A DNA stretch of 41,791 bases, taken from contig JAHBZL010000043.1 of the NCBI GenBank assembly GCA_019635485.1, forward strand, positions 1 through 41,791, written 5' to 3'. A program made the position numbers and the translations under genes. Position 1 is the first letter of the stretch. Every line of letters starts with the position of its first letter. The notes below the pieces were generated by a model, which had not been told where the DNA came from, ran no database searches, and saw only the letters and a list, made by a program, of their open reading frames with translations. Origin of the DNA: Piscinibacter sp. (GTDB lineage: Bacteria; Pseudomonadota; Gammaproteobacteria; Burkholderiales; Burkholderiaceae_C). Positions 18,486-31,091 of the stretch are shown piece by piece.

Positions 18486-18505
18486 GGCGTCCGCTCCCTC
18501 AGCCC

Positions 18506-20165
<1,660 letters not shown>

Positions 20166-20169
<4 letters not shown>

Positions 20170-21242
20170 GCCACCACCCATCCGTCCGCATACAGGCGCG
20201 TGCGCTCCGGCTCGAAGGCCAGGTGCCCCTGTTCGGCGGGCACCGGTTCGCCTTCGGCCACGATCAGCTTGATCAGCTGCTCGCCGGCGCGCGCGTCGAC
20301 GATGCGGAAGCGGCCGACGTCGGCGGCGCGTTCGATGCGCACCGGGATGCCTTCGGCGGCGAAGTGCACGAATTCGGGCCGCACGCCGAGTTCGAGCCGC
20401 TTGCCGCGCGCCGCGGCGGTCTGCTGCGATGCCGTGGCCACCGCCTGGCCGGCGAAACGCGGCAGCCCGGCCGCGTCCAGCTCGCAGGGCAGCAGGTTCA
20501 TGCCCGGCGAGCCGATGAAGTGGCCGACGAAGGTGTGCGCCGGCCGCTCGAACAGTTCCACCGGCGTGCCCGACTGCACGACCTGCCCGTCGAACATCAC
20601 GACCACCTGGTCGGCGAAGGTCAGCGCCTCGGTCTGGTCGTGCGTGACGTAGATCATCGTGCGCGCGACACGCTGGTGCAGTTCCTTCAGCTTGCTGCGC
20701 AGGCGCCACTTCAGGTGCGGGTCGATCACCGTCAGCGGCTCGTCGAACAGGATCGCGGCGACGTCGGAGCGCACCAGCCCGCGGCCGAGCGAGATCTTCT
20801 GCTTGCCGTCCGCAGTCAGTCCGGCGGCGCGCTCGTGCAGCGTCGGCGAGAGGTCGAGCATCGCGGCGATCTCGGCCACCCGCTGCTTGATCTCCGCCTC
20901 GGCGACGCCACGGTTGCGCAGCGGAAACGCGAGGTTGTCGAACACCGTCATCGTGTCGTACACGACCGGGAACTGGAACACCTGCGCGATGTTGCGCTGG
21001 CCCGGCTCGAGGCGCGTGACGTCGCGTTCGCCGAACAGGATGCGGCCTTCGGTCGGCTGCAGCAGCCCGGAGATCAGGTTCAGCAGCGTGGTCTTGCCGC
21101 AGCCCGAGGGCCCGAGCAGCGCGTAGGCGCCGCCGTCGTCCCATTGGAGGTCGAGCCCGCGCAGCGCCCAGTCGGCATCGACGTCCGGGCGCGGGTCGGC
21201 GCGGTAGCTGTGCCGCAGGCGTTCGAGATGGATGCGTGCCAT
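20166..21242 (-). CDS. glpT: Glycerol ABC transporter ATPase GlpT
   Basis: 358 aa. Canonical Walker A GPSGCGKT (44-51), Q-loop Gln90, Walker B ILFDE (164-168) and H-loop His201 (THDQTEA). The signature motif is altered: LTADGKQ (142-148) in place of LSGGQ. A regulatory OB-type domain (about 235-358) follows, as in MalK-type ATPases. The same altered signature is known in this glycerol ATPase group, so it is not a sequencing error. With GlpS it should form a heterodimer with unequal ATP sites (see findings). The name is from the rhizobial ABC system and is not the E. coli G3P antiporter GlpT. Confidence 0.92.
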
Positions 21243-21243
21243 G

Positions 21244-22353
21244 TCAGGCGGCCAGGCGCCGGCCGGCGTCGTCGAAGTAGAGGCAGTGGGCGATGTCCAG
21301 CGCGAAATGCGCCTCGTCGCCGATAGGATGGTTCTGCACGCCGTGCGCGAGCGACACCCAGGTGGTGCCGGCGAGCGCGAAGTGGGTGACGCTCTCCGAG
21401 CCGCTGATCTCGCAGATCAGCACCTGCCCGGCCACCGGCACCCCGGTGCCGCCGGCGGGGCGCACGTGGTGCGGGCGCAGCGCGACGCTCAGCGCGCCGT
21501 CCGGCCGGCCGCGCAGCGCCGGCGGTGCGGGCCAGCGCACGCGTTCGTCGAGCACGATCTGCTCACCCTGCTTGCGCGCCGCGGCGACATTGATCGGCGG
21601 ATCGGAGAACACCCGCGCGCTGACCAGGTCGGAGGGCTCGCGGTAGACCGCGGTGCAGGGGCCGAACTGGGTCACGCGCCCCTCGTGCAGCGTGGCGACA
21701 TGGCCGCCGAGCAGCAGCGCCTCGCCCGGCTCGGTGGTGGCGTAGACGACCGTGCAGCCGCGGTCCGCGAACAGGCGCGGCAACTCGTCGCGCAGCGCCT
21801 CGCGCAGCTTGTAATCGAGGTTGGCGAGCGGTTCGTCGAGCAGCACCAGCTCGGCGTCCTTGACCAGCGCGCGCGCGAGCGCAGTGCGCTGCTGCTGGCC
21901 GCCGGAGAGTTCCGCGGGCTTGCGGTCCAGCAAGGCCGACAGGCGCAGCAGCTCGGCGATGCGGCCGACCCGCTCGCGGATCTCCGTCGCATGGGTGCGC
22001 GTGACACGCAGCGGCGAGGCGATGTTCTCGAACACCGTCAGGTTCGGGTAGTTGATGAACTGCTGGTAGACCATCGAGACCTGCCGCCGCTGCACCGGCA
22101 TGCCGGTCACGTCCCGGCCGCCGAAACGCAGCGTGCCGGTGCTGGGCTTCACCAGCCCGGCCATCAGCCGCAGCAGCGTGGTCTTGCCGGCGAGCGTCTC
22201 GCCCAGCAGCGTGTTGAAACCGCCCGCTTCGAGCGCGAGCGTGGTCGGGTGGATGTGGGTCTGCCCGCCGACGCGCAGGCTGACATCCTGGAGTTCGAGG
22301 GTCACGGCGGTCCGGCAGGCGTCGAGCGGCAGGGGCCGCGGCGGCGCCGGCAT
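21244..22353 (-). CDS. glpS: Glycerol ABC transporter ATPase GlpS
   Basis: 369 aa from ATG 22353. A GTG at 22305 giving VTLELQDVSL would make a 353-aa protein and may be the true start, since the first 16 residues are low-complexity; neither has a clear ribosome site. Walker A is unusual, GETLAGKT (51-58). The Q-loop is Gln97, the signature is canonical LSGGQ (149-153) and Walker B is VLLDE (170-174). Thr207 (ATTEPGEA) replaces the switch histidine. A MalK-like C-terminal domain follows. Only 1 base separates it from glpT. Confidence 0.9.
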   Translation of the reverse strand: MPAPPRPLPLDACRTAVTLELQDVSLRVGGQTHIHPTTLALEAGGFNTLLGETLAGKTTLLRLMAGLVKPSTGTLRFGGRDVTGMPVQRRQVSMVYQQFINYPNLTVFENIASPLRVTRTHATEIRERVGRIAELLRLSALLDRKPAELSGGQQQRTALARALVKDAELVLLDEPLANLDYKLREALRDELPRLFADRGCTVVYATTEPGEALLLGGHVATLHEGRVTQFGPCTAVYREPSDLVSARVFSDPPINVAAARKQGEQIVLDERVRWPAPPALRGRPDGALSVALRPHHVRPAGGTGVPVAGQVLICEISGSESVTHFALAGTTWVSLAHGVQNHPIGDEAHFALDIAHCLYFDDAGRRLAA

Positions 22354-22396
22354 GGGCCGGGCCGCCGCGGGACTCGGGACAGGGCGCTTCAGGCCC

Positions 22397-24145
22397 TCAC
22401 TTGGCCGTGGCCCAGCGCTTGACGATCTCCTCGTACGGCATCGTCACGCCCTTGGGCTTCTCGTTGGCCAGCTTGGCCTTCGGGCCGTCCGGCTTGCCGA
22501 GCCATTCCTTCGGATCGACCGGCTTGTTCAGCCGCGGGCCGCAGCCGCCGTAGGTCTTGGCCTTCTCGTCGGCCTCCTGCATGCGCGCCATCACCTGGTC
22601 CATCTCGCCGGCCAGCCGGTCCATCGCCTGCTGCGGCGTGAACGCGCCGGAGTTGACGTCGCCGATCTGCTGCCACCACAGCTGCGCGAGCTTCGGGTAG
22701 TCGGGCACGTTGATGCCGGTCGGCGTCCACATCACCCGGTCCGGCGAACGGTAGAACTCGACCAGGCCGCCCAGCTTCGGCGCGCGCTCGGTGAACGAGG
22801 CGTGACGCACCGTGCTGTCGCGGATGAAGGTCAGGCCGACGTGGCTCTTCTTCGCGTCCACCGTCTTGCTGACGACGAACTGCGCATACAGCCAGGCGGC
22901 CTTGCGGCGGTTCACCGGCGTGCTCTTGAACAGCGTCCACGAGCCGGCGTCCTGGTAGCCGAGCTTCATGCCGTCGATCCAGTACGAGCCCTTCGGCGAC
23001 GGCGCCATGCGCCACAGCGGCATGCCCTTGTCGTCGACCGTGTTGTTGCCGTCCTTCTTCGGCGCCACCATCGAGGCGGTGAACGCGGTGTACCAGAACA
23101 CCTGCTGGGCCACGTTGCCCTGCGCGAGCGCCGGCAGCGACTGGTAGAAGTCGTAGTCGGCGGCGCCCGGCGGCGCGTACTTGCGCAGCCACTCGTCCCA
23201 CTTGGCGATCGCGTAGACGGAGGCCGGGCCGTTGGTCTCGCCGCCGCGCGAGACGCTCGCGCCCTGCGGGTTGCACGAGCCGGCCGGCATGCGGATGCCC
23301 CACTCGTCGATCGGGCGGCCGTTGGGCAGGCCCTTGCTCGACGCCCCGGCCATCGAGAGCCAGGCGTCGGTCATGCGCCAGCCCAGGTCCGGCGCGCGCT
23401 TGCCGTAGTCCATGTGGCCGTAGATGCGCTTGCCGTCGATCTCCTTGACGTCCTCGGAGAAGAACTTCGCGATGTCCTCGTAGGCGCTCCAGTTGACCGG
23501 CACGCCCAGGTCGTAGCCGTACTTGTCCTTGAACTTCTTCTTCAGGTCCGCGCGGTCGAACCAGTCCTTGCGGAACCAGTACAGGTTCGCGAACTGCTGG
23601 TCGGGCAGCTGCCAGACCTTGCCGTCCGGCCCGGTGGTGAAGCTGATGCCGATGAAGTCCTTGACGTCCAGCATCGGGTTGGTCACGTCCTTGCCCTCGC
23701 CGGCCATCCAGTCGGTGAGGTTGACGGCCGACTGCAGGCGCGAGTGCGTGCCGATCAGGTCGGAGTCGTTGATGTAGCCGTCGTACAGGTTGCGGTTGGT
23801 CTGCATCTGCGTCTGCACCGCCTGCACGACCTCACCTTCGCCGAGCAGCTGGTGGTTGACCTTGATGCCGGTGATCTCCTCGAACGCCTTGGCCAGCGTC
23901 TTGGATTCGTACTCGTGCGTCGGGATGGTTTCCGACAGCACGTTGATCTCCAGGCCCACGAAGGGCTTGGCGGCGTTGATGAACCACTCCATCTCCTTCT
24001 GCTGGTCCGCCTTGCTCAGCACGGAAGGCTGGAATTCGTTGTCGATCCAGCGCTTCGCGGCAGCCGGGTCGGCCTGCGCCGCGCCGGCGCACAGCGCCAG
24101 GACCGCACAAGCGATCGCCGTGGGCAGCGGCCTCGTCATCCTCAT
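22397..24145 (-). CDS. glpV: Periplasmic glycerol-binding protein GlpV
   Basis: 582 aa. A signal peptide (1-25, ending AGAAQA) is followed by a large extracellular solute-binding protein of the sugar type. It is longer than average (about 560 mature residues), as is normal for the GlpV group. Aromatic-rich segments (YWFRKDWFD, QQVFWYTAF, LWWQQIGDV) are consistent with polyol binding. GAGGAG eight bases upstream supports the start at 24145. First gene of the minus-strand glycerol operon, 43 bases before glpS. It faces the GlpR-box array and divergent glpR. Confidence 0.93.
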   Translation of the reverse strand: MRMTRPLPTAIACAVLALCAGAAQADPAAAKRWIDNEFQPSVLSKADQQKEMEWFINAAKPFVGLEINVLSETIPTHEYESKTLAKAFEEITGIKVNHQLLGEGEVVQAVQTQMQTNRNLYDGYINDSDLIGTHSRLQSAVNLTDWMAGEGKDVTNPMLDVKDFIGISFTTGPDGKVWQLPDQQFANLYWFRKDWFDRADLKKKFKDKYGYDLGVPVNWSAYEDIAKFFSEDVKEIDGKRIYGHMDYGKRAPDLGWRMTDAWLSMAGASSKGLPNGRPIDEWGIRMPAGSCNPQGASVSRGGETNGPASVYAIAKWDEWLRKYAPPGAADYDFYQSLPALAQGNVAQQVFWYTAFTASMVAPKKDGNNTVDDKGMPLWRMAPSPKGSYWIDGMKLGYQDAGSWTLFKSTPVNRRKAAWLYAQFVVSKTVDAKKSHVGLTFIRDSTVRHASFTERAPKLGGLVEFYRSPDRVMWTPTGINVPDYPKLAQLWWQQIGDVNSGAFTPQQAMDRLAGEMDQVMARMQEADEKAKTYGGCGPRLNKPVDPKEWLGKPDGPKAKLANEKPKGVTMPYEEIVKRWATAK

Positions 24146-24213
24146 GGTGTGTCTCCTCGTCGATGGGGTCACCGGCCTCGGTTGGGACCGTGGGGGCGCA
24201 TCTTCAATCGCGT

Positions 24214-24256
24214 CGAAACGAATGTCATGCGAACAAACCCGAACGAAATCGAACAT
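24214..24256. promoter_or_regulatory. GlpR box array (CGAA repeats)
   Basis: Six CGAA tetramers begin at 24214, 24219, 24230, 24240, 24244 and 24250. Three GAAC units recur at exact 10-base spacing (24231, 24241, 24251), which places them on one face of the helix. On the minus strand the last one reads ATGTTCG, the half-site known for E. coli GlpR. The region is AT-richer than its surroundings and lies between divergent glpV and glpR. Binding of GlpR to repress glpV-glpD, and possibly its own gene, is inferred. Confidence 0.75.
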
Positions 24257-24308
24257 GAAAGGAAAAACCCCAATGGCAAGCGCGAAAACCTCATGACAGC
24301 CTCGGCGC

Positions 24309-25082
24309 ATGCCGACGCTCGTCCCCAACCCGCGCCAGTCCGACCTGCTCGAAGCGGTGCGCGTGCAGGGCTCGATGACGGTCGAGGCGCTGGCCGAGCA
24401 GTTCGGCGTCACGCTGCAGACCGTGCGGCGCGACGTCAAGCTGCTCTCCGACGAGGGGCTGCTGGCGCGTTTCCACGGCGGCGTGCGCGTGCCCGCATCG
24501 ACCACCGAGAACATCGCCTACCGGCAGCGCCAGCAGATCAACGCCGGCGCGAAGCAGCGCATCGCGCGCGCGATCGCGCGGGCGGTGCCCGAGGGCTGCT
24601 CGCTGATCCTGAACATCGGCACCACGACCGAGGCCGTGGCGCGCGAGCTGCTGCGCCACAAGGGGCTGCGCGTCATCACCAACAACCTGAACGTCGCGGC
24701 GACGCTGTCCGACAACCCGGACTGCGAGGTGATCGTCGCCGGCGGCGTGGTGCGCTCGCGCGACCGCGGCATCGTCGGCGAGGCGACGGTGGACTTCATC
24801 GCCCAGTTCAAGGTCGACATCGCGCTGATCGGCATCTCGGCCATCGAGTCCGACGGCACGCTGCGCGACTTCGACTACCGCGAGGTCAAGGTGGCGCGGG
24901 CCATCATCGGGCATTCGCGCGAGGTCTGGCTGGCCGCCGACCACAGCAAGTTCAACCGGCCGGCGATGGTGGAGCTGGCGCGGCTGGACCAGATCGACAT
25001 GCTGTTCACCGACGCGCAGCCGCCGGCGCCGTTCCCGGCGCTGCTCGCCGAGGCCGGCGTGCAGCTGACCGTGGCCGAGTGA
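24309..25082 (+). CDS. glpR: DeoR family glycerol-3-phosphate regulon repressor
   Basis: 257 aa. The N-terminal DeoR helix-turn-helix is at about 8-60 ([33 protein letters not shown]). The sugar-phosphate-binding domain (about 75-250) has [13 protein letters not shown] and [18 protein letters not shown], with [13 protein letters not shown] near the end. GlpR repressors release DNA on binding glycerol-3-phosphate. It is 10 bases ahead of glpK on the same strand and divergent from the transporter operon. No clear ribosome site precedes ATG 24309. Confidence 0.95.
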   Translation: MPTLVPNPRQSDLLEAVRVQGSMTVEALAEQFGVTLQTVRRDVKLLSDEGLLARFHGGVRVPASTTENIAYRQRQQINAGAKQRIARAIARAVPEGCSLILNIGTTTEAVARELLRHKGLRVITNNLNVAATLSDNPDCEVIVAGGVVRSRDRGIVGEATVDFIAQFKVDIALIGISAIESDGTLRDFDYREVKVARAIIGHSREVWLAADHSKFNRPAMVELARLDQIDMLFTDAQPPAPFPALLAEAGVQLTVAE

Positions 25083-25092
25083 GGAGCGCACG

Positions 25093-26585
<1,493 letters not shown>

Positions 26586-26589
<4 letters not shown>

Positions 26590-26819
26590 GCCCGCAGCAT
26601 CGCGTCCAGGTGGTCGACGAGTTCGGCCCAGTCGGCGTCCTCGGCAACCTCCTCGCGCAGGAAGCGCGCCTGCGCGGCCGACCAGAACGGCGCGTCCGCG
26701 AGCGCCACGTCGCCCGGCAGCGGCCGGTGCTGCGCGACGAAGCGGTCGATCTCGCGCCCGCTGCTGGGCAGGCCGAGCTGGTCGAACAGGTCCTTCAGGG
26801 CATGCAGCGGTGATTCCAT
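26586..26819 (-). CDS. DUF2789 family small protein
   Basis: 77 aa. The sequence matches the DUF2789 family closely: [14 protein letters not shown] near the start, [30 protein letters not shown] and [15 protein letters not shown] at the end. The family is short, soluble, helical and of unknown function. It is common in beta- and gammaproteobacteria. The ATG at 26819 is used because family members start with MxxPLH; a longer reading from 27029 is out of family. Tail-to-tail with glpK. The downstream edge of core-like composition is here. Confidence 0.88.
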
Positions 26820-27704
26820 GGTGCGTCCCTCGTGGCGTCGGCAGGGCCAGTTATACACAGTCGCCGTACCGAACTCCCGATGCCGGGCAACCGGCAGCGT
26901 GCCAAAGCGCGACTGAACAAAGGGGTCTATCACGCTGCGGCGACAGCGGCGGGTCTGCAGCGAAAGCGGCTCTTTCGCCAGTGGCCGCGTTAGGCTGCAT
27001 TGCCCAGCATTGTGGACGTTGCTTCCCAAGACGACTAGCGCCAGTACTGGTACCAGCCTTAACCGTTGGGTGCCCGGGCCTGCCGACAGTTCAAATGGAC
27101 CCCTTCCACAAACTTGCCGAGGGAGTGGAAGACGGCATAGATGCGCTAGGAGCGTCGACAGCCGCCGTTTGATGGTTTGTGGTTACTGCCTGCTGCCGGC
27201 CCCGAGACCATCTCGAATCTTGTATCTGCCTATCGACCATCCGCCGCAAGCATAGAGCCGGTCGGGCAAACTTGGTGGTGCAGTCGGCAGGTCAAAGTCG
27301 CGGTCGTGAGGACGCTTGGCGCTTGGCACCCGGACTTCAGCACGATCAGTTCGGGTGCGTCACCAGGTGTGCGGGCTCCAGCAGTCGGGCCGCGTCGCAC
27401 TGCAAGCGAACGACTGTGATCAGCAGCGTGCCTGTGCTCCCGCTTGGTGCCCGCGCTGACGCGCAGCGGGATTGCGCCCACTAGGAGAGAGCCGGCGCCG
27501 CCTCGCGTTGCAGGCGCAGCAGCACGGCCAGGTGCGCTGCGTGTGGGTGATCGACAAGCCGGGCGCTGGCGAGCGCTCGATATCTATTCGAGCCGCCACT
27601 AGTCGCCGCCGCCGAGGGCAGTCGGGAGGCCCCTTGCAAGTACGGATGAGTCAGTGCATCGTGACAGGCGCGACCAGCGAGTACGCGTTCGAATGGGGCA
27701 GGCG
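26820..27704. other. Gene-poor, lower-GC spacer before the NACHT gene
   Basis: 885 bases with no gene I can support. Short readings exist in all frames but none has family resemblance, a ribosome site or normal codon bias. Base composition drops relative to the flanks. Small structures: GCGAAAG at 26960-26966 pairs with CTTTCGC at 26972-26978, and GCTCGA at 27575-27580 pairs with TCGAGC at 27588-27593. A 76-codon minus reading (27481-27711) has a leucine-rich end but is unrecognised. It is best read as acquired or decayed DNA that may also hold the NACHT promoter. Confidence 0.6.
27575..27593. promoter_or_regulatory. Inverted repeat upstream of the NACHT gene
   Basis: GCTCGA and TCGAGC form a perfect 6-base inverted repeat around the AT-rich spacer TATCTAT. 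It is 111 bases before the preferred NACHT start. The spacer could serve as a -10-like element. An operator or promoter role is only a guess. Confidence 0.25.
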
Positions 27705-30700
27705 ATGGCACTACTGGAAAAGCTCACGATCGACTTGGGGGGTGCGCTTGTTAAGAGTGTCCTAAAGCTAGGGATCGGCGGCACGCTACTCGAGGGACCG
27801 GCTGGAGCGGCCGTCGATCTGGCGAAGGACCAGCTTAAGGACTTTCAGACGCGCCGCCAGCTCGAACGAGTTGCCTCCAGGATTCAAGACGAGGTCGCAG
27901 AGCACTTGGCCGCAATGATCGCTTCCGAATTTGCATCTATGCCAGAAGCAGAGCGCGAACTAGCCGCGATAGCGGTTTCGCGTGTCTTCCTAGATATTGA
28001 GCTTCCAGCAGGTCTAGTGCGTGCCGATCTAGACGTGATCAAGTTCGAGGCGCTGGCCAGATCGCGCATCGGAAACAAGTTTGACGACCTCGCCGAAGAT
28101 ACCTATGCCCTTGCGTCGCTGATGGTGCAGGAATCCGCTAGCGTCGCCGTCTCGCTGGCGAAGGCGTTTCCGGATCTGAGCATTGCGACAACCAAGGAGA
28201 GCCTGTCGCGCCTATCCAAGCTTGGCGAAGACGTCTCCAAAATCCTGCAACTCATTGATGCCTCCAGGGTTCGACAGCAAGGCGGCGTCTCACCGGAAAA
28301 CGCGACCTTTGAAACCCACTATCGACGCTGGATCGCCACCTCTCTCGACCGAATCCAGCTCTTTGGCCTGCGCATGTTCGGCGCGAGATCCGGCGAGTAC
28401 GGGCTGACTGTGGCATACGTGACCTTGACTTCGACCGTGGCTGGCTCGCGGGTGCAGGGCGACGTTAGCGAGTGTCTGGCGCGCGTGCGCCACGCGCTGC
28501 TGCGCGGAGAGGCCGGCTCCGGGAAGACAACGCTCTTCTGTTGGCTAGCCGTGCACGCCGCCACGCGATCGCTCTCTGAGCGCCTAGAACACTGGAACGC
28601 GCGAATGCCGTTCTATATCCGTTTGCGCGACTACCGAGAAAAAGAGCTGCCTACGCCGGAGCGCTTCATTGAGTCAGCGGCACCCAACCTCTTGGGGATG
28701 CAACCTGCGGGCTGGGCCCACGAGAAACTGCTTGCTGGCGCGTTGATACTCGTTGATGGTGTTGACGAACTCCCCTTGGAGAAACGGCGTCAGTTTCTGA
28801 CGTGGATTCTGGGCGTGCGGTCGTCGTTCCCGACGAGCGTGATTCTGATCTCATCGCGCCCAGCGACACTTGACGCCCAGTTGGATGTGCCGGTTATGAC
28901 CGATGCAGACCCGAAGGTCCTGAAAGGCGGGCGCAGCGGTGCCGGTGAGGTGCCCGACCTGACCAAGCTCTCCACCATTGGCGCGCGGCTGGGCGAAAAA
29001 GGTTTCACTAGCTTGTCACTTGAGCCAATGTCTCCCGCGGACTCCGAACGTTTCATCTCACTGTGGCACGCGGCAATTGGACGTGAGTTGCCCGCCGATG
29101 CCTCGAGGGAGCGCCTGCTTAGCTGCGAGAACGAACTCATCGTGCTCATTCAGGACCGACCAGCCCTGCGCGCGTTTTCCGCTAACCCCCTGCTGTGCGC
29201 CATGGTCTGCGCGCTTAACTGGGATCGCAAGCGACGTCTGCCGGACGATCGCATGGAGCTCTACCGCATTGCGCTTGAGCTACTACTCGAAGGGCGCGAC
29301 GCCGACCGGAACGTCCCCGAGGTGGTTGCGCTTGACCGGCGCGAAAAGGAGGAGATTCTTGACCACCTTGCACTCTGGATGCTTTCGAACTCCTATAGCG
29401 AAATTCCAGTCGACGAGGCCATCGAGAAGGTCGAGCGCTTCCTGCCGAAAATGGGGGGGATTCGAGCAGATGCTCGGTCCGTGGTGCAGGCGCTGCTAGA
29501 GCGCAGCGGTGTGATCCGGCAGCCGCAGTTCGGCATCGTTGATTTCATCCACAAGACCTTCCAAGAGTACATGGGAGCGCGCGCTGCAATCGCCGGCGGT
29601 GAGACGGGTCTACTGATCAACAATGCGCACCTACCTGAATGGCGTGAAACCCTCGTCTTCGCAGCGGGCCACGCCCGTGGGAAGCAACGGACCAAGCTCG
29701 TCGAGGGAATCATCCGACCGCGGTGGTTGCAATTCGGTGCGCGGCCGAAGGAATTACTCGTTACGGCTGCCTGCTGCCTCGAAACCGCAAGTGCCACGCT
29801 TGAGCCAAAGTTGCTCGATGCGTTGAAGGCCGACGCCAAGGCCCTGTTCCCACCTCGACGCATTGAGGACGCGCGGGTTCTGGCGCCCGCGGCTGCGCTG
29901 GAACCCGCCTGGTTACACCCTGCAGCTTCAGACGACGCGAACGTTCGAGCGGCTTGCATCCGCACCGCGGCGTACGTTGCCTCGCGCCCCATGTTGGAGG
30001 TGATCGCACGAAACGCTGCTCTTGTGGACGAGATAGTCGAGCGTGAGGTGCTTCGCGCTTGGCCCGCGTTTGATTTCACCGCATTCCTGGAGAAGGTAGT
30101 ACTGACCACTCCTACGCTCTTTGATGGCTTGGTGTGTCAAGTTTCGCCAAGCAATCGGCCGCTAGTACAGTTGCTTGTCGGACGGTTCGGATCGAGGCGA
30201 GACGTGAATGCTCTTGCTGGAAGCCTGCGATCCTTTCTCGAAGCCGGAATTCTCAACATCTCTGCTGCCGGTACATTGTCGGAAGCCGACACCGACATGT
30301 CAGGGTCCACCCTGCTGCTCCCGGGAGGCGACGCGGGCTGGGCACCTGGAGTCTCGGGCTCGGTACTGTCCAAAGGCATGGCGACGCTAATTGCTGGAAT
30401 CGCTGGGCTACGCTTTCTCGCCGTCGATCGCGTCGAGCCGGGCGTGTTGTCGCAACTGACTCGTCTGCAGCACCTCTCATTCCTCCGGGTCCACCTTAAC
30501 AGTACTGACGACCTTGTCGACATCTGCGGCATTTCCAGCCTACGTAGCCTGCAAGTGTCGGGCCCGCTGTCAGACTTCAATCTCTTAGCCGGTCACCGTC
30601 ATCTCCGCCGCCTCGATCTTCGGTTTACGGATGTCGTAAGCGGCAAGCGCCTCCCCCGAATGTCGCTGGAACTGTTGGCACTACCGGCTGTACGCGACTT

Positions 30701-31091
30701 GGACGAGGTGTTCGAGGCGTGCCTGACCCACGAGCTGGTCCTGCACCTCGCCAAGCGATCTGTCAACCAGACCCGAAGTTTGAGGAAGGCTGACTCGCTT
30801 CGCAGCCTCAGGCTAGCTTGCGATCCGGGCGACGGGTTGGTTCTCGACATTGACCCTCCGCCAGGCCTTGTGGAACTGCACATTCGAGGCGCACACACGG
30901 TAAGCTTTCGGCGGGCCGGTGATCTGCCTAAGCTACGCACCCTGACACTGGAAGGGGTACATAGGCTTGAGTCGGCTGACCCGGTACTTGGAGGCTCGGC
31001 GCTGGAAACAGTCCGCATTGATCCACGCTGCGGCGTAGATGTCCGCGCAACGGTTGAGCGGTGCGTTCCTGCGAGCAAGGTCGGCGGTTGA
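27705..31091 (+). CDS. NACHT NTPase with leucine-rich-repeat-like C-terminus (bacterial NLR-like)
   Basis: 1128 aa from ATG 27705; ATG 27693 and GTG 27654 are in-frame alternatives, none with a good ribosome site. Residues 1-185 are helical, with a hydrophobic, glycine-rich start (10-36) resembling the N-terminal helical domain of bacterial NACHT proteins. The NACHT module has Walker A GEAGSGKTT (268-276), Walker B LILVDGVDELP (347-357) and sensor ISSRP (382-386). Winged-helix signature HKTFQEYMGA is at 616-625. Residues about 640-860 are helical. From about 890 to 1110 irregular leucine-rich units follow (LTRLQHLSFLRV, ISSLRSLQVSG, HRHLRRLDLRF). No known effector domain is seen. Codon use and GC differ sharply from neighbours. 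A phage-sensing role is inferred from the family. Confidence 0.88.
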   Translation: MALLEKLTIDLGGALVKSVLKLGIGGTLLEGPAGAAVDLAKDQLKDFQTRRQLERVASRIQDEVAEHLAAMIASEFASMPEAERELAAIAVSRVFLDIELPAGLVRADLDVIKFEALARSRIGNKFDDLAEDTYALASLMVQESASVAVSLAKAFPDLSIATTKESLSRLSKLGEDVSKILQLIDASRVRQQGGVSPENATFETHYRRWIATSLDRIQLFGLRMFGARSGEYGLTVAYVTLTSTVAGSRVQGDVSECLARVRHALLRGEAGSGKTTLFCWLAVHAATRSLSERLEHWNARMPFYIRLRDYREKELPTPERFIESAAPNLLGMQPAGWAHEKLLAGALILVDGVDELPLEKRRQFLTWILGVRSSFPTSVILISSRPATLDAQLDVPVMTDADPKVLKGGRSGAGEVPDLTKLSTIGARLGEKGFTSLSLEPMSPADSERFISLWHAAIGRELPADASRERLLSCENELIVLIQDRPALRAFSANPLLCAMVCALNWDRKRRLPDDRMELYRIALELLLEGRDADRNVPEVVALDRREKEEILDHLALWMLSNSYSEIPVDEAIEKVERFLPKMGGIRADARSVVQALLERSGVIRQPQFGIVDFIHKTFQEYMGARAAIAGGETGLLINNAHLPEWRETLVFAAGHARGKQRTKLVEGIIRPRWLQFGARPKELLVTAACCLETASATLEPKLLDALKADAKALFPPRRIEDARVLAPAAALEPAWLHPAASDDANVRAACIRTAAYVASRPMLEVIARNAALVDEIVEREVLRAWPAFDFTAFLEKVVLTTPTLFDGLVCQVSPSNRPLVQLLVGRFGSRRDVNALAGSLRSFLEAGILNISAAGTLSEADTDMSGSTLLLPGGDAGWAPGVSGSVLSKGMATLIAGIAGLRFLAVDRVEPGVLSQLTRLQHLSFLRVHLNSTDDLVDICGISSLRSLQVSGPLSDFNLLAGHRHLRRLDLRFTDVVSGKRLPRMSLELLALPAVRDLDEVFEACLTHELVLHLAKRSVNQTRSLRKADSLRSLRLACDPGDGLVLDIDPPPGLVELHIRGAHTVSFRRAGDLPKLRTLTLEGVHRLESADPVLGGSALETVRIDPRCGVDVRATVERCVPASKVGG

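Noticed and set aside
26980-27000. GTTAGGC as an integron attC core site
   Set aside because: One 7-base core is not enough. No partner RYYYAAC core at the right distance, no integrase and no second site were found.
27481-27711. Minus-strand 76-codon frame as a small gene or helicase remnant
   Set aside because: There is no ribosome site and no family match, and it overlaps the NACHT start. It is kept only as a note in the spacer entry.
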